64,000 nucleotides of DNA from Bacteroides fluxus YIT 12057 (GCF_000195635.1 NZ_GL882621.1:113940-177939), one strand, 5' to 3'; counted from the first letter of the stretch, positions 42,809 to 52,120 are shown. Notes: generated from the letters alone by a model not told the origin. Numbers and translations: made by a program.

Positions 42809-44113
42809 TTAAATTCTTGTTATTCTTGCCCCTAATGCGTTCAAACGTCCTTCGATATTCTGGTATCCCCGGTCTATCTGCTCGATGTTGTGGATGCGGC
42901 TGATGCCGTCGGCACTCATGGCGGCTATCAGCAGGGCAATGCCGGCGCGTATATCGGGCGAGGTCATGTTGCCGCCACGTAGCTTGAAGCCATGGTTATG
43001 CCCGATGACGACGGCGCGGTGCGGGTCGCAAAGAATGATTTGCGCTCCCATGTCTATCAGTTTATCCACAAAGAACAAACGGCTTTCGAACATTTTCTGA
43101 TGGATGAGTACGCTGCCTTTGGCTTGGGTGGCGACTACCAGCATGACGCTGAGCAGGTCCGGAGTCAGGCCCGGCCAAGGGGCGTCTGCAATGCTCATGA
43201 TGGAACCGTCTATAAAAGACTCTATCTGATAAGATTCCTGTGCCGGTACGTAGATGTCATCTCCGCGCTGTTCCATTTTGATGCCGAGACGGCGGAAGCT
43301 GTCGGGGATGATTCCCAAGTTCTCATGGGATACATTCTTGATGGTCAGTTCGCTTTGCGTCATGGCTGCCATGCCGATGAAGCTGCCCACTTCAATCATG
43401 TCGGGGAGAATGGTATGTTCGGTACCGTGCAGTTCGTCCACGCCTTCAATGGTGAGCAGGTTGGAGGCTATACCTTTTATCTTGGCACCCATCCGGTTCA
43501 ACATTTTGCATAACTGCTGTATGTAAGGCTCACAAGCTGCGTTGTAGATTGTGGTCTTGCCTTTGGCCAGTACGGCTGCCATCAAAATGTTGGCTGTTCC
43601 CGTAACGGAGGCTTCATCCAGCAGCATATAAGTGCCTTGCAGCTGTTTGGCCGATATCTCGTATATTTCCCTTGTTTCATTGTAAACGAAACCGGCACCC
43701 AAGTTCTGGATACCGATGAAATGGGTATCCAGGCGACGACGGCCGATCTTGTCTCCTCCCGGCTTGGAAATCATGGCTTTGCCGAAACGGGCTACCATGG
43801 GGCCTACCAGCATGACAGAACCGCGCAGGCTGGAGCATTTCTTCAGAAACTCATCACTTTCCAGATAAGAAAAGTCCACGTTTGCCGCCTGGAAACTGTA
43901 GGTGTCTATACTCTTTTTCGATACATGGACTCCCATGTCCCGCATCAGTTGAATCAAGTTGTTGACGTCCAGGATGTCCGGTATATTGTGTATAATCACC
44001 TCTTCGGCTGTGAGCAATGTGGCACAGATAATCTGCAACACCTCGTTTTTTGCTCCTTGGGGGTATATGTCACCGGAAAGTCTATGTCCTCCTTCAATTA
44101 CGAATGATGCCAT
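42809..44113 (-). CDS. murA: UDP-GlcNAc 1-carboxyvinyltransferase with active-site Asp
   Basis: First committed step of peptidoglycan synthesis, adding enolpyruvate to UDP-GlcNAc. The 434-residue protein has the EPT-fold repeats and begins FVIEGGHRLSGDIYPQGAKNE. The catalytic loop, PGGCxIG in E. coli, reads PGGDKIG here, with Asp121 replacing the Cys that fosfomycin alkylates. Cys-to-Asp enzymes are known to be active and intrinsically fosfomycin-resistant. DUF4290 lies upstream; a 27-bp perfect inverted repeat fills the gap between them. Confidence 0.96.
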   Translation of the reverse strand: MASFVIEGGHRLSGDIYPQGAKNEVLQIICATLLTAEEVIIHNIPDILDVNNLIQLMRDMGVHVSKKSIDTYSFQAANVDFSYLESDEFLKKCSSLRGSVMLVGPMVARFGKAMISKPGGDKIGRRRLDTHFIGIQNLGAGFVYNETREIYEISAKQLQGTYMLLDEASVTGTANILMAAVLAKGKTTIYNAACEPYIQQLCKMLNRMGAKIKGIASNLLTIEGVDELHGTEHTILPDMIEVGSFIGMAAMTQSELTIKNVSHENLGIIPDSFRRLGIKMEQRGDDIYVPAQESYQIESFIDGSIMSIADAPWPGLTPDLLSVMLVVATQAKGSVLIHQKMFESRLFFVDKLIDMGAQIILCDPHRAVVIGHNHGFKLRGGNMTSPDIRAGIALLIAAMSADGISRIHNIEQIDRGYQNIEGRLNALGARITRI

Positions 44114-44133
44114 GAAATGAATGTTTTTGAATT

Positions 44134-44198
44134 TTGAATGATGAATGATGAATTTTGAATGACAACACCTGATTCAAAATTCATCATTCATCATTCAA
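44134..44198. repeat. Perfect 27-bp inverted repeat between murA and DUF4290
   Basis: Arms 44134-44160 and 44172-44198 are exact complements, made of ATTCATCATTCA-type units, with an 11-nt loop. It lies inside a leftward gene cluster, between the DUF4290 stop and the murA start. Similar ATTCAAAATTCA units encode the RfbA C-terminus. Confidence 0.8.
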
Positions 44199-44206
44199 GA
44201 TTCCTT

Positions 44207-44818
44207 TTAGTATTTCCTTTTCCTGTTGTTTCTGTTATTTTGGTTATTCATCTTCGGACGGTAATTCTGGTCGATCCGTTCTGCCATAAGGCGGACGATG
44301 CTGTCGGTCATTTGCAGCTTGCCGTTGGAAAGCTCGGAGAGGTCGTCCGCGATCTTGCGGTCATCAACCGTGTCTTTGTTCCATGCCATGTAGTCTTTCT
44401 TCATGTGGTTGCAAATCAATGCAATCAGACTTTGCTTTTCATCTCCTTCCGGGAAATCAATGGCTTTATTGATCAGAACCTCCAGTGTACGTCCGTAATG
44501 GCGGTAGCGGATTTTGGTACTGGGGTAGGGAACATTTTCGGGTTTTGTCCTGAGATTGTCTTTGCGGATGATTTCGTACGGATAGTCAATGTCCAGCCTG
44601 AAGTCGGACATGATGGCTAGATGATCCCACAGCTTATGCTTGAAGTCGGGTACGTCGCGCAGATGCGGGAACATATTTCCCATGATGTTGATGATCGTGT
44701 TGGCGCAACGCTGGCGTTCTGCACGGTCTTCAATCGTCAGTGCATGATCTACCATGTTCTGGATGCTGCGTCCGTATTCCGGCAGGGGCATCCGCTTTTG
44801 TTGAGTATTATATTGCAT
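44207..44818 (-). CDS. DUF4290 protein
   Basis: A 203-residue cytoplasmic, mostly helical protein (MQYNTQQKRMPLPEYGRSI; CANTIINIMGNMFPHLRD) ending in an Asn/Arg-rich tail (NNQNNRNNRKRK). DUF4290 is conserved in Bacteroidota and commonly precedes murA; no function is established. The basic tail suggests RNA or ribosome contact, which is inference only. Confidence 0.85.
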   Translation of the reverse strand: MQYNTQQKRMPLPEYGRSIQNMVDHALTIEDRAERQRCANTIINIMGNMFPHLRDVPDFKHKLWDHLAIMSDFRLDIDYPYEIIRKDNLRTKPENVPYPSTKIRYRHYGRTLEVLINKAIDFPEGDEKQSLIALICNHMKKDYMAWNKDTVDDRKIADDLSELSNGKLQMTDSIVRLMAERIDQNYRPKMNNQNNRNNRKRKY

Positions 44819-44864
44819 ATCTTTATTGATAGTTGACAGTTGGTAATTTTTAAAACAATCCTTT

Positions 44865-45557
44865 TTACAATAGCTTTTTAGGCTTGCTGGCTACGAACTC
44901 TTTCAGATAGAAAGGCTCGAAGTAGGCCACATCCTTGAAGTCCTGTTCGGCAATGGCTTTCTCCGCCAGAGGAAACATCATGCCGGCAAGCGGGTGGACA
45001 CCGTCGATGAAGTGTGCATTGGGATGTGTTATCTTCTCTTTGCATTTGGCGGCACCGTTGCCGAAGAAATAGACGGGACGTTTCTCCAGAAACTCAAGGT
45101 AGGAGTTCTCATCTACGATGTCGGCGGCAATGTCGCGTACGGGTTTCAGGGCACGGTCATAAACGGCGGCATATACTTCCATGCGGCGGGCGTCAATCAT
45201 CGGGCACAGCAATGCGTCATCAGGCAGTTCTTCGTGATAAAGCAGTATGGGCACACACAATACCTTCAGTGTGGGCAAGCCGACAAGAGGCAGGTTGCGT
45301 CCGTAACAGACACCTTTGGCCATAGATACCCCGATACGCAATCCTGTATATGAACCCGGGCCGCAACTTACGGCTACGGCATCTAACGGCAGGGCGTGAC
45401 TGTCGGCAAACGAAAGTGCCTCGTCCACGAATACTCCCAATGAAACGGCGTGTGAAGGACCTTTCAGGTCTTCTTTTGAAAATACATTTTGTCCATCTTC
45501 GCTCACGGCAACGGAGCATGCAGAAGTGGAAGTCTCAATGTGCAAGATACACGACAT
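44865..45557 (-). CDS. tsaB: tRNA threonylcarbamoyladenosine factor TsaB
   Basis: Partner of TsaD and TsaE in making t6A37 on ANN-decoding tRNAs. The start MSCILHIETSTSACSVAV gives 230 residues. The ASKHA-type N-terminal half is clear (GPGSYTGLRIGVSMAKGVCY), and the C-terminal half is divergent as usual. First gene of the leftward cluster running to rseP, preceded by the -7 box TAAATTTG (45589 to 45582). Confidence 0.93.
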   Translation of the reverse strand: MSCILHIETSTSACSVAVSEDGQNVFSKEDLKGPSHAVSLGVFVDEALSFADSHALPLDAVAVSCGPGSYTGLRIGVSMAKGVCYGRNLPLVGLPTLKVLCVPILLYHEELPDDALLCPMIDARRMEVYAAVYDRALKPVRDIAADIVDENSYLEFLEKRPVYFFGNGAAKCKEKITHPNAHFIDGVHPLAGMMFPLAEKAIAEQDFKDVAYFEPFYLKEFVASKPKKLL

Positions 45558-45581
45558 AGTTTTTACTGAATTAAATTGTCG

Positions 45582-45589
45582 CAAATTTA
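45582..45589 (-). promoter_or_regulatory. -7 box of tsaB
   Basis: TAAATTTG on the minus strand, 24 bp before the tsaB start. Probable promoter of the whole cluster down to rseP. Confidence 0.5.
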
Positions 45590-45717
45590 CTGGTTTATTT
45601 TCAGATACACAAGCGAATTATTAAACGGTTCGGCATCTTTGTCATGTCGTAGTCTGCTCATCTTTAAGAAGACTTGATTATGTCATTACATATTTAGGTA
45701 AATCTTTAGATAATTTC

Positions 45718-45725
45718 TATATTTG
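45718..45725 (+). promoter_or_regulatory. -7 box of lemA
   Basis: TATATTTG, 75 bp before the LemA start; no clear -33 box. Confidence 0.5.
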
Positions 45726-45800
45726 CCGATGTCTTCGGGAAAAGCTCCTGGATTAATTAACACTAATATAAACCGGCATAAGGAGTGTCGTAAAGAGAGT

Positions 45801-46352
45801 ATGGTTATAGCTATTGTAGTTGCGGTGATTGTATTGATTGTGGTTACTATGTACAACTCGTTGATAAGAAAGAGAAACCAGGTGGATAATGCGTTTGCTT
45901 CTATTGATGTGATGCTGAAGCAACGGTTCGACTTGATTCCCAATTTAGTGGCAAGTGTGCGGCAATATGCCAAGCATGAAGCTGATACGTTTTCTGCAAT
46001 AACCGAGATGCGTAACAAATCCTATACCTCCCTTACTGAAAACGAGAAAGCCGATTTCGACAAGAATTTCTCCGGTATCCGTTCCAAGTTTTTTGCTGTT
46101 GCCGAGAATTATCCTGAACTGAAAGCGTCCGAAAACTTCTTGCAACTTCAGCGTGCGCTTAATGAAACGGAAGAACAACTTGCGGCTGCCCGCCGTACAT
46201 TCAATGCTTGTGTTACTGATTATAATAATGCCGTTCAGAGCTTCCCCACGAATGTGTTGGCAGGCATGATGGGTTTTACCTGCAAAACAGTGCTGGCCAT
46301 TCCCGAAGCTGAACGTGCTACTCCGGACGTGAAGAATTTATTTAACTCATAA
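45801..46352 (+). CDS. LemA family membrane protein
   Basis: A 183-residue protein beginning MVIAIVVAVIVLIVVTMYN, one membrane helix at the very N-terminus. This start was preferred over an upstream ATG because the extra 26 residues are not LemA-like. The rest is the helical LemA domain: RKRNQVDNAFASIDVMLKQR, DLIPNLVASVRQYA and YNNAVQSFPTNVLAGMMGF. The family is widespread and of unclear role. It forms a two-gene operon with a DUF3137 protein 14 bp downstream. Confidence 0.92.
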   Translation: MVIAIVVAVIVLIVVTMYNSLIRKRNQVDNAFASIDVMLKQRFDLIPNLVASVRQYAKHEADTFSAITEMRNKSYTSLTENEKADFDKNFSGIRSKFFAVAENYPELKASENFLQLQRALNETEEQLAAARRTFNACVTDYNNAVQSFPTNVLAGMMGFTCKTVLAIPEAERATPDVKNLFNS

Positions 46353-46366
46353 GTACCGGTCAAGGA

Positions 46367-47296
46367 ATGAAAAATCAAGAATTTGATTACTTGGTACAGC
46401 GTTTGAATCCGGTGTTGCAAAAACTTGAGCGGAAACGCAAGGAGTTATTGAGAAAGGGAAGCGCGGAAGGAGCAATATGGGCTGCCATTGTCTTTTTTCT
46501 TATTTTCGTGATATTGGCAAAAGGCGGTGTTCAACCTGTATTCAGCCTGTCGGTAGCAGGAATTGTTGCATTAATCGTATTTCTGTGCTGTGTAAGCAAA
46601 AAGTCGTCACTTCTTTCTTCCTATTATAAGAAAGAAGTGATTGACGAGGTTGTTCAGAATATTTGTCCGGGAGCTTCTTATGTGCCCGGACAAGGCATTA
46701 GCGAGGCTGCATTCAGAAATAGCGGATTGTTTCAATCGCCCGACCGCTATCATGCCGAAGATCAGATATCGGGCTGTTTAGGTAAAACGACCTTCACCTG
46801 TTCCGAAGTGCATGCCGAGGAGCTTAGAACTCGTTCTACCAAAAACGGTGTGCAACACTATTGGGTGACCATCTTCCGTGGTTTCTTGTTTATGGCTGAT
46901 TTCCATAAGGACTTCAGCGGAAAGACAACCGTCATGAAAAACAGCCTGTTCAAGATGAAGTGGGGCGAGTCAAGAGTAAAAATGGAAAATCCCGATTTTG
47001 AGAAGGTATTTGATGTCTTCTCTACCGGACAGGTCGAGGCGCGTTACCTTATTACTCCTTCAATGATGGAACGGTTGCTGAAGCTGAACGACAGTTTCAA
47101 AAATGGGGTTACAATCAGCTTTCGCGATTCCTACATTATTGTGGCAATCCCTAATTCGCGAAATTGCTTTGAAGCAAGTATATGGACGTCAATGACTGAC
47201 TTAAGCATCCTTAAAGCTGACTTTGAAATCATTTACTCATTGCTCCAAATAGTAGATGAACTCAACTTGAATACCCGTATTTGGACGAAAGAGTAA
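46367..47296 (+). CDS. DUF3137 membrane protein
   Basis: A 309-residue protein with a charged N-terminal helix, two membrane helices at about residues 38-80 and a large soluble C-terminal domain (YHAEDQISGCLGKTTFTCSE; FRGFLFMADFHKDFSGKT). DUF3137 proteins often follow LemA; the pair probably works together at the membrane. Their biochemical function is unknown. Confidence 0.85.
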   Translation: MKNQEFDYLVQRLNPVLQKLERKRKELLRKGSAEGAIWAAIVFFLIFVILAKGGVQPVFSLSVAGIVALIVFLCCVSKKSSLLSSYYKKEVIDEVVQNICPGASYVPGQGISEAAFRNSGLFQSPDRYHAEDQISGCLGKTTFTCSEVHAEELRTRSTKNGVQHYWVTIFRGFLFMADFHKDFSGKTTVMKNSLFKMKWGESRVKMENPDFEKVFDVFSTGQVEARYLITPSMMERLLKLNDSFKNGVTISFRDSYIIVAIPNSRNCFEASIWTSMTDLSILKADFEIIYSLLQIVDELNLNTRIWTKE

Positions 47297-47338
47297 ACTA
47301 TATTTCCCGAAATCTTTTCTGTAATAAAAATAATCATG

Positions 47339-47346
47339 TAATTTTG
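47339..47346 (+). promoter_or_regulatory. -7 box of yicC-gmk-nadD
   Basis: TAATTTTG, 17 bp before the yicC start. Confidence 0.55.
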
Positions 47347-47363
47347 CGCAAAACTATAACATT

Positions 47364-48242
47364 ATGATACAATCTATGACGGGATACGGCAAGGCAACTG
47401 TCGAACTGCCCGATAAGAAAATCAACGTTGAAATCAAGTCTCTCAATAGCAAGGCAATGGACTTGTCTGCCCGTATCGCTCCGTTATACCGGGAAAAGGA
47501 GATTGAAATCCGTAGCGAAATATCCAAGATTCTGGAACGTGGGAAAGTGGATTTCAGCCTTTGGATTGAGAAGAAAGATGCTGAACAGCTTGCCACTCCC
47601 ATCAATCAGGAACTGGTTGAGGCTTATTATAAAAAAATTAAAGAGATTTCTGCTGTTGCCGGAATCCCTGAACCGGCCGACTGGTTTTCCACTTTGCTCC
47701 GTATGCCGGATGTAATGACCAAGAATGAAATACAGGAACTGAGTGATGAGGAATGGGCCATGGCTCACGCTGCCGTAGAGGAAGCAATCAGCCATCTGGT
47801 GGACTTCCGCAAGCAGGAAGGTGCGGCTCTGGAAAAGAAGTTCCGCGAGAAGATTGCCAATATTGCCCATTTGTTGGAAACTATTACCCCGTACGAGAAA
47901 GAGCGTGTGGCTAAAGTGAAAGAACGCATCACCGATGCTCTTGAAAAGACGTTGAGCGTAGATTATGATAAGAACCGTTTGGAGCAGGAGTTGATTTATT
48001 ACATTGAAAAGCTGGATGTCAATGAGGAAAAGCAACGTCTCGGCAATCACCTGAAGTATTTCATCAGTACACTGGAGGGTGGAAGCGGACAGGGGAAGAA
48101 GTTGGGTTTCATTGCTCAGGAAATGGGACGTGAAATCAATACTTTAGGCAGCAAGTCCAATCATGCCGAGATGCAGAAAATCGTAGTCCAGATGAAAGAT
48201 GAACTGGAGCAAATCAAGGAACAAGTCTTGAACGTGATGTAA
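47364..48242 (+). CDS. yicC: YicC-family endoribonuclease
   Basis: A 292-residue cytoplasmic protein with the conserved start MIQSMTGYGKATVEL, VEIKSLNSKAMDLSARI near residue 27 and the C-terminal segment GNHLKYFISTLEGGSGQGKK, then LGFIAQEMGREINTLGSKS. YicC proteins are reported to be RNA-cleaving stress-adaptation factors. First of three tightly spaced genes with gmk and nadD. Confidence 0.93.
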   Translation: MIQSMTGYGKATVELPDKKINVEIKSLNSKAMDLSARIAPLYREKEIEIRSEISKILERGKVDFSLWIEKKDAEQLATPINQELVEAYYKKIKEISAVAGIPEPADWFSTLLRMPDVMTKNEIQELSDEEWAMAHAAVEEAISHLVDFRKQEGAALEKKFREKIANIAHLLETITPYEKERVAKVKERITDALEKTLSVDYDKNRLEQELIYYIEKLDVNEEKQRLGNHLKYFISTLEGGSGQGKKLGFIAQEMGREINTLGSKSNHAEMQKIVVQMKDELEQIKEQVLNVM

Positions 48243-48255
48243 TCCGTGAATCAAT

Positions 48256-48819
48256 ATGGCAAAACTTATTATATTTTCAGCACCTTCCGGTTCTGGAAAG
48301 TCAACGATTATAAATTATCTGTTGACTCAAAATCTGAATCTGGCTTTCTCTATATCTGCTACCAGCCGTCCGCCCCGCGGGACAGAGAAGGATGGGGTGG
48401 AATATTTCTTCCTGACTCCCGATGAATTCCGCAGGCGCATAGCCAACGGTGAGTTTCTGGAATATGAAGAAGTGTATCAGGACCGTTTTTACGGTACATT
48501 GAAGGCGCAGGTGGAAAAGCAGCTGGCTGCCGGACAGAATGTGATATTCGATGTAGATGTGGTAGGTGGTTGCAATATCAAGAAGTTCTATGGTGAACGC
48601 GCTTTGTCTGTCTTTATTCAGCCGCCTTCCGTGGAAGAGTTGCGCAAACGTCTGGTAGGCAGGGCTACGGATGCTCCGGAAGTGATAGAGAGCCGCATAG
48701 CGAAAGCTGAATATGAGCTTGGTTTCGCTCCAAGATTCGATAAAGTGATTGTCAATGATGATTTAGAGACAGCTGAAGCGGAAGTTTTGAAAGCGATCAC
48801 TGAGTTCTTGAAGTCATGA
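48256..48819 (+). CDS. gmk: Guanylate kinase
   Basis: Phosphorylates GMP to GDP with ATP. The 187-residue protein has the P-loop SAPSGSGKSTI at residues 8-18, the GMP-binding SATSRPPRGTEKDGVEYFF and the family RxxxA lid region (ESRIAKAEYEL). It starts 13 bp after yicC and ends 14 bp before nadD. Confidence 0.96.
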   Translation: MAKLIIFSAPSGSGKSTIINYLLTQNLNLAFSISATSRPPRGTEKDGVEYFFLTPDEFRRRIANGEFLEYEEVYQDRFYGTLKAQVEKQLAAGQNVIFDVDVVGGCNIKKFYGERALSVFIQPPSVEELRKRLVGRATDAPEVIESRIAKAEYELGFAPRFDKVIVNDDLETAEAEVLKAITEFLKS

Positions 48820-48833
48820 AGCGATAGTTACCA

Positions 48834-49418
48834 ATGAATATAGGAATCTTCAGCGGCTCGTTCAATCCGGTACATATCGGACATTTGGCTCTCGCTAACT
48901 ATCTTTGTGAGTACGAGGGGCTGGATGAAGTGTGGTTTATGGTTACTCCCCACAATCCCTTGAAAGAGGAGAGCGGATTGATGGATGATAAGTTCCGCCT
49001 GAAATTGGTGGAACTTGCCATAGCGGGGTATCCTAAGTTCCGGGCTTCCGATCTGGAATTTAATCTGCCCCGTCCTTCTTATACTGTCCGTACGTTGGAG
49101 GAGTTGGGAAACATTCACCCCGAACATACTTTTTACCTTATTATCGGTTCCGACAACTGGACACTTTTCCCCCGTTGGCGTGAGTCGGACCGTATTCTTG
49201 CGGAAAATCAGATGATTGTCTATCCTCGTCCCGGCTATCCGGTAGATGCTGCATCCTTGCCGCAAAACGTAAGATTGGCCACGTCTCCTGTTTTTGAAAT
49301 TAGTTCCACGTTCATTCGCCGGGCCATGGATGAAGGAAAGGATATCCGTTACTTCCTGCATCCGGCAGTATATGAAGAGTTGAAATATTCTGTAGGTAGC
49401 GACGGCACTTCCCGTTAG
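48834..49418 (+). CDS. nadD: Nicotinate-nucleotide adenylyltransferase
   Basis: Makes nicotinate adenine dinucleotide from NaMN and ATP in NAD synthesis. The 194-residue protein has [13 protein letters not shown] (nucleotidyl-transfer HxGH motif), [25 protein letters not shown] and SSTFIRRAM (ISSTxIR motif). Last gene of the yicC operon; converges on the CobW-type gene. Confidence 0.95.
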   Translation: MNIGIFSGSFNPVHIGHLALANYLCEYEGLDEVWFMVTPHNPLKEESGLMDDKFRLKLVELAIAGYPKFRASDLEFNLPRPSYTVRTLEELGNIHPEHTFYLIIGSDNWTLFPRWRESDRILAENQMIVYPRPGYPVDAASLPQNVRLATSPVFEISSTFIRRAMDEGKDIRYFLHPAVYEELKYSVGSDGTSR

Positions 49419-49453
49419 GAGAAGTTTCCGTTGCCACTTACAAGCACGGGAAT

Positions 49454-50590
49454 TTATTCCAGGCACTCGTCCAAGTCATGTGCCAGTTGTTCTTTGTCCA
49501 GATGCTGTCCTATAAACACAATCTTCTGCATACGGTCTCCGTACTTCTCATCCCAGTCCCGCATCAATCCCGGTTCTTGGCGTTTCAGTTCTATCAGGTC
49601 TTCTTCAGGAGCGGTGGCATACCACAGACCGGCTTCGGTGAGTTGCTTTTGTACACCGGCTTGCTCGAAGAGGTAGGACATGTCGCGATTATGGCTGAAG
49701 TAGCAGACCCCTTTGGCGCGAATGATATTCCGCGGCCATTGGGTAGCGATGAAATGGTCGAGCTTATGGATGTTGAAAGCAGGGCGGCGGTAGTAAACGA
49801 ATGTACCGATGCCATATTCTTCCACTTCGCCTCCTTCGGCAGGATGATGGTGGTGCGCATGCCCTTCTATTCCCCGAATCCATCCGGCTGAGGTGGCGAC
49901 ACGCTCAAAATCGAAGAGCCCGGTATGGATAATCTTTTCCAGATCCACGTCGGCATAATTGCACTCTATGATTTCAGCACCGGGTTGTAGTGTACGGATA
50001 ATCTGCTTGATGCGTTTCAGCTCTTCCGGTTGGACCTCGGAGGCTTTATTCAACAGGATAATGTTGCAAAATTCAATCTGCTGGATGATGAGATTCTCGA
50101 TATCCTCGTCTTCAATACCCTTGCGGGTCAAGTCGTCGCCGCAAGCGAACTCGCTTTGCAGGCGCAGGGCATCCACTACGGTGGTGATGCAGTCCAGGCG
50201 GCAAGTACCGTACCGGGTGTACATTCCCCCCAGGCTTGGGATGGAGCAGAGTGTCTGTGCGATAGGCTCGGGTTCGCAAATGCCACTGGCTTCGATGACG
50301 ATGTAGTCAAAGCGCTGCATTTTCATGATCTCTCCCATTTGTTCTATCAAGTCCGTTTTCAGGGTGCAGCAGATGCATCCGTTCTGAAGTGCCACGAGGC
50401 TTTCGTCTTTCTTGCCGACAATCCCTCCTTTTTGGATGAGGTCGGCATCTATATTCACTTCTCCTATGTCATTGACAATGACGGCAAACTTGATGCCGCG
50501 TTTGTTGGCAAGGATATGATTCACTAAGGTTGTTTTTCCACTGCCCAGATATCCGGTCAGAAGCAGTACGGGAATTTCTTTTGTATTCAT
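49454..50590 (-). CDS. CobW/COG0523 GTPase, probable zinc chaperone
   Basis: A 378-residue cytoplasmic GTPase. Walker A GYLGSGKTT is at residues 13-21. The metal-binding motif CxCC, as GCICC, has Cys72, 74 and 75. A His-rich loop GHAHHHHPAEGG is near residue 265, and a C-terminal CobW domain follows (KGVCYFSHNRDMSYLFEQAG). COG0523 proteins deliver zinc or other metals to client enzymes. The start MNTKEIPVLLLTGY was chosen because the longer frame adds an unrelated N-terminus. No Zur-like operator is visible. Its -7 box is TACATTTG at 50651 to 50644. Confidence 0.9.
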   Translation of the reverse strand: MNTKEIPVLLLTGYLGSGKTTLVNHILANKRGIKFAVIVNDIGEVNIDADLIQKGGIVGKKDESLVALQNGCICCTLKTDLIEQMGEIMKMQRFDYIVIEASGICEPEPIAQTLCSIPSLGGMYTRYGTCRLDCITTVVDALRLQSEFACGDDLTRKGIEDEDIENLIIQQIEFCNIILLNKASEVQPEELKRIKQIIRTLQPGAEIIECNYADVDLEKIIHTGLFDFERVATSAGWIRGIEGHAHHHHPAEGGEVEEYGIGTFVYYRRPAFNIHKLDHFIATQWPRNIIRAKGVCYFSHNRDMSYLFEQAGVQKQLTEAGLWYATAPEEDLIELKRQEPGLMRDWDEKYGDRMQKIVFIGQHLDKEQLAHDLDECLE

Positions 50591-50643
50591 ATAGTTACGG
50601 TTTTGTTCTGTTGGGTTGGATGGCTCTTGCCGTTTAACCACTA

Positions 50644-50651
50644 CAAATGTA
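50644..50651 (-). promoter_or_regulatory. -7 box of the CobW-type gene
   Basis: TACATTTG on the minus strand, 53 bp before the start codon. Confidence 0.5.
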
Positions 50652-50705
50652 TTTCATTTCTATGATATACTGCCGGATATCGGAGATTTTTAGTGCTAAT
50701 AGTTA

Positions 50706-50757
50706 TAAAAAGCAGAAAAGCGGGAACTCCATGCCGTTTCCCGCCTTTCTGCTTTTT
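50706..50757. terminator. Terminator between gdhA and the CobW-type gene
   Basis: A 19-bp perfect stem at 50707-50725 and 50738-50756 (GCAGAAAAGCGGGAA core) with A-rich and T-rich ends. It should stop leftward transcription from gdhA before the CobW-type promoter. Confidence 0.88.
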
Positions 50758-50782
50758 ATGGTTGTATTACTATGGCTTAGTC

Positions 50783-52120
50783 TTACAGAATACCTTGTGA
50801 CATCATGGCTTTGGCCACCTTCATGAATCCGGCCACGTTGGCGCCTTTCACGTAATTAACGTAACCGTCCGGTTCGGTACCGTATTGCACGCAGGCAGCG
50901 TGAATGTTTTTCATGATGCTCTTCAGCTTTTCATCCACTTCTTCAGCGCTCCAGCCCAGTTTGATGGAGTTCTGGGTCATTTCAAGGCCAGATACCGATA
51001 CACCGCCGGCATTGGCTGCCTTACCCGGAGCATACAGGATCTTGGCTTCCTGGAATACTTTGATAGCTTCCGGGGTAGAAGGCATGTTGGCGCCTTCGGA
51101 AACGGCTATCACGCCATTGGCCACCAGTTGACGGGCATGGTCACCGTTCAATTCGTTCTGAGTAGCGGACGGTAATGCGATGTCGGCCTTTTCACCCCAA
51201 GGCTTGGCACCTTCCACATATTTGACGCCCGGATATTGTTCTGCGTATTCACGAATACGTCCGCGATATAAGTTCTTCAACTCCATGATGTAGTCCAACT
51301 TTTCGCGATCAATGCCGTCCGGATCATATATATAGCCGTCTGAGTCGGACATGGTCAACACTTTACCGCCTAATTCCAGCACTTTCTCGGCTGTATATTG
51401 AGCTACGTTACCGGAACCGGAAATCAGACAGGTCTTGCCTTTCAAGTCAGTACCTTTTGTTTTCAGCATTTCCATCAAGAAGTAGATGTTGCCGTAACCG
51501 GTAGCCTCCGGACGAATCAGTGACCCGCCGAATTCGCGGCCCTTGCCTGTAAATGTTCCGGTGAACTCATGAGTCAGCTTCTTGTACATGCCGAACATGA
51601 AACCCACTTCACGGCCACCTACACCGATATCACCGGCGGGAACGTCCGTTTCGGGGCCGATATGACGCCACAGTTCCAGCATGAAAGCCTGGACGAAACG
51701 CATAACCTCGGCATTTGATTTGCCGCGCGGAGAGAAGTCGGAACCGCCTTTACCGCCACCCATAGGTAGGGTTGTCAATGAATTTTTGAAAGTCTGCTCA
51801 AAAGCAAGGAATTTCAAGATGCTCAGGTTTACAGAAGCATGGAAACGAACGCCGCCTTTGTACGGGCCGATAGCATTGTTGTGCTGTACACGGTAGCCCA
51901 TGTTGGTTTGTACGTTGCCTTTATCATCCACCCAGGTAACACGGAATTGGTAAACGCGATCGGGGATGCAAAGACGTTCAATCAAGTTGGCTTTGTCGAA
52001 CTCCGGATGTTTGTTGTATTCTTCTTCAATGGTAGAGAGAACCTCTTCTACTGCTTGATGATACTCCGGTTCATTGGGGAACCGTCTTTTCAGGTCTTCT
52101 AATACCTTAGCTGCATTCAT
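50783..52120 (-). CDS. gdhA: Glutamate dehydrogenase, NADP-type (second paralogue)
   Basis: A 445-residue hexameric-type enzyme with PMGGGKGGSDFSPRGKSN and KGGVRFHAS. The cofactor motif GSGNVAQYTA and the following LTMSDSDGY match the NADP-specific E. coli GdhA form, so ammonium assimilation is the likely direction. The paralogue at 30612 differs at exactly this site. Upstream lie a textbook promoter and a terminator that isolates it from the malic enzyme unit. Which Bacteroides gdh name it deserves is not certain. Confidence 0.94.
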   Translation of the reverse strand: MNAAKVLEDLKRRFPNEPEYHQAVEEVLSTIEEEYNKHPEFDKANLIERLCIPDRVYQFRVTWVDDKGNVQTNMGYRVQHNNAIGPYKGGVRFHASVNLSILKFLAFEQTFKNSLTTLPMGGGKGGSDFSPRGKSNAEVMRFVQAFMLELWRHIGPETDVPAGDIGVGGREVGFMFGMYKKLTHEFTGTFTGKGREFGGSLIRPEATGYGNIYFLMEMLKTKGTDLKGKTCLISGSGNVAQYTAEKVLELGGKVLTMSDSDGYIYDPDGIDREKLDYIMELKNLYRGRIREYAEQYPGVKYVEGAKPWGEKADIALPSATQNELNGDHARQLVANGVIAVSEGANMPSTPEAIKVFQEAKILYAPGKAANAGGVSVSGLEMTQNSIKLGWSAEEVDEKLKSIMKNIHAACVQYGTEPDGYVNYVKGANVAGFMKVAKAMMSQGIL

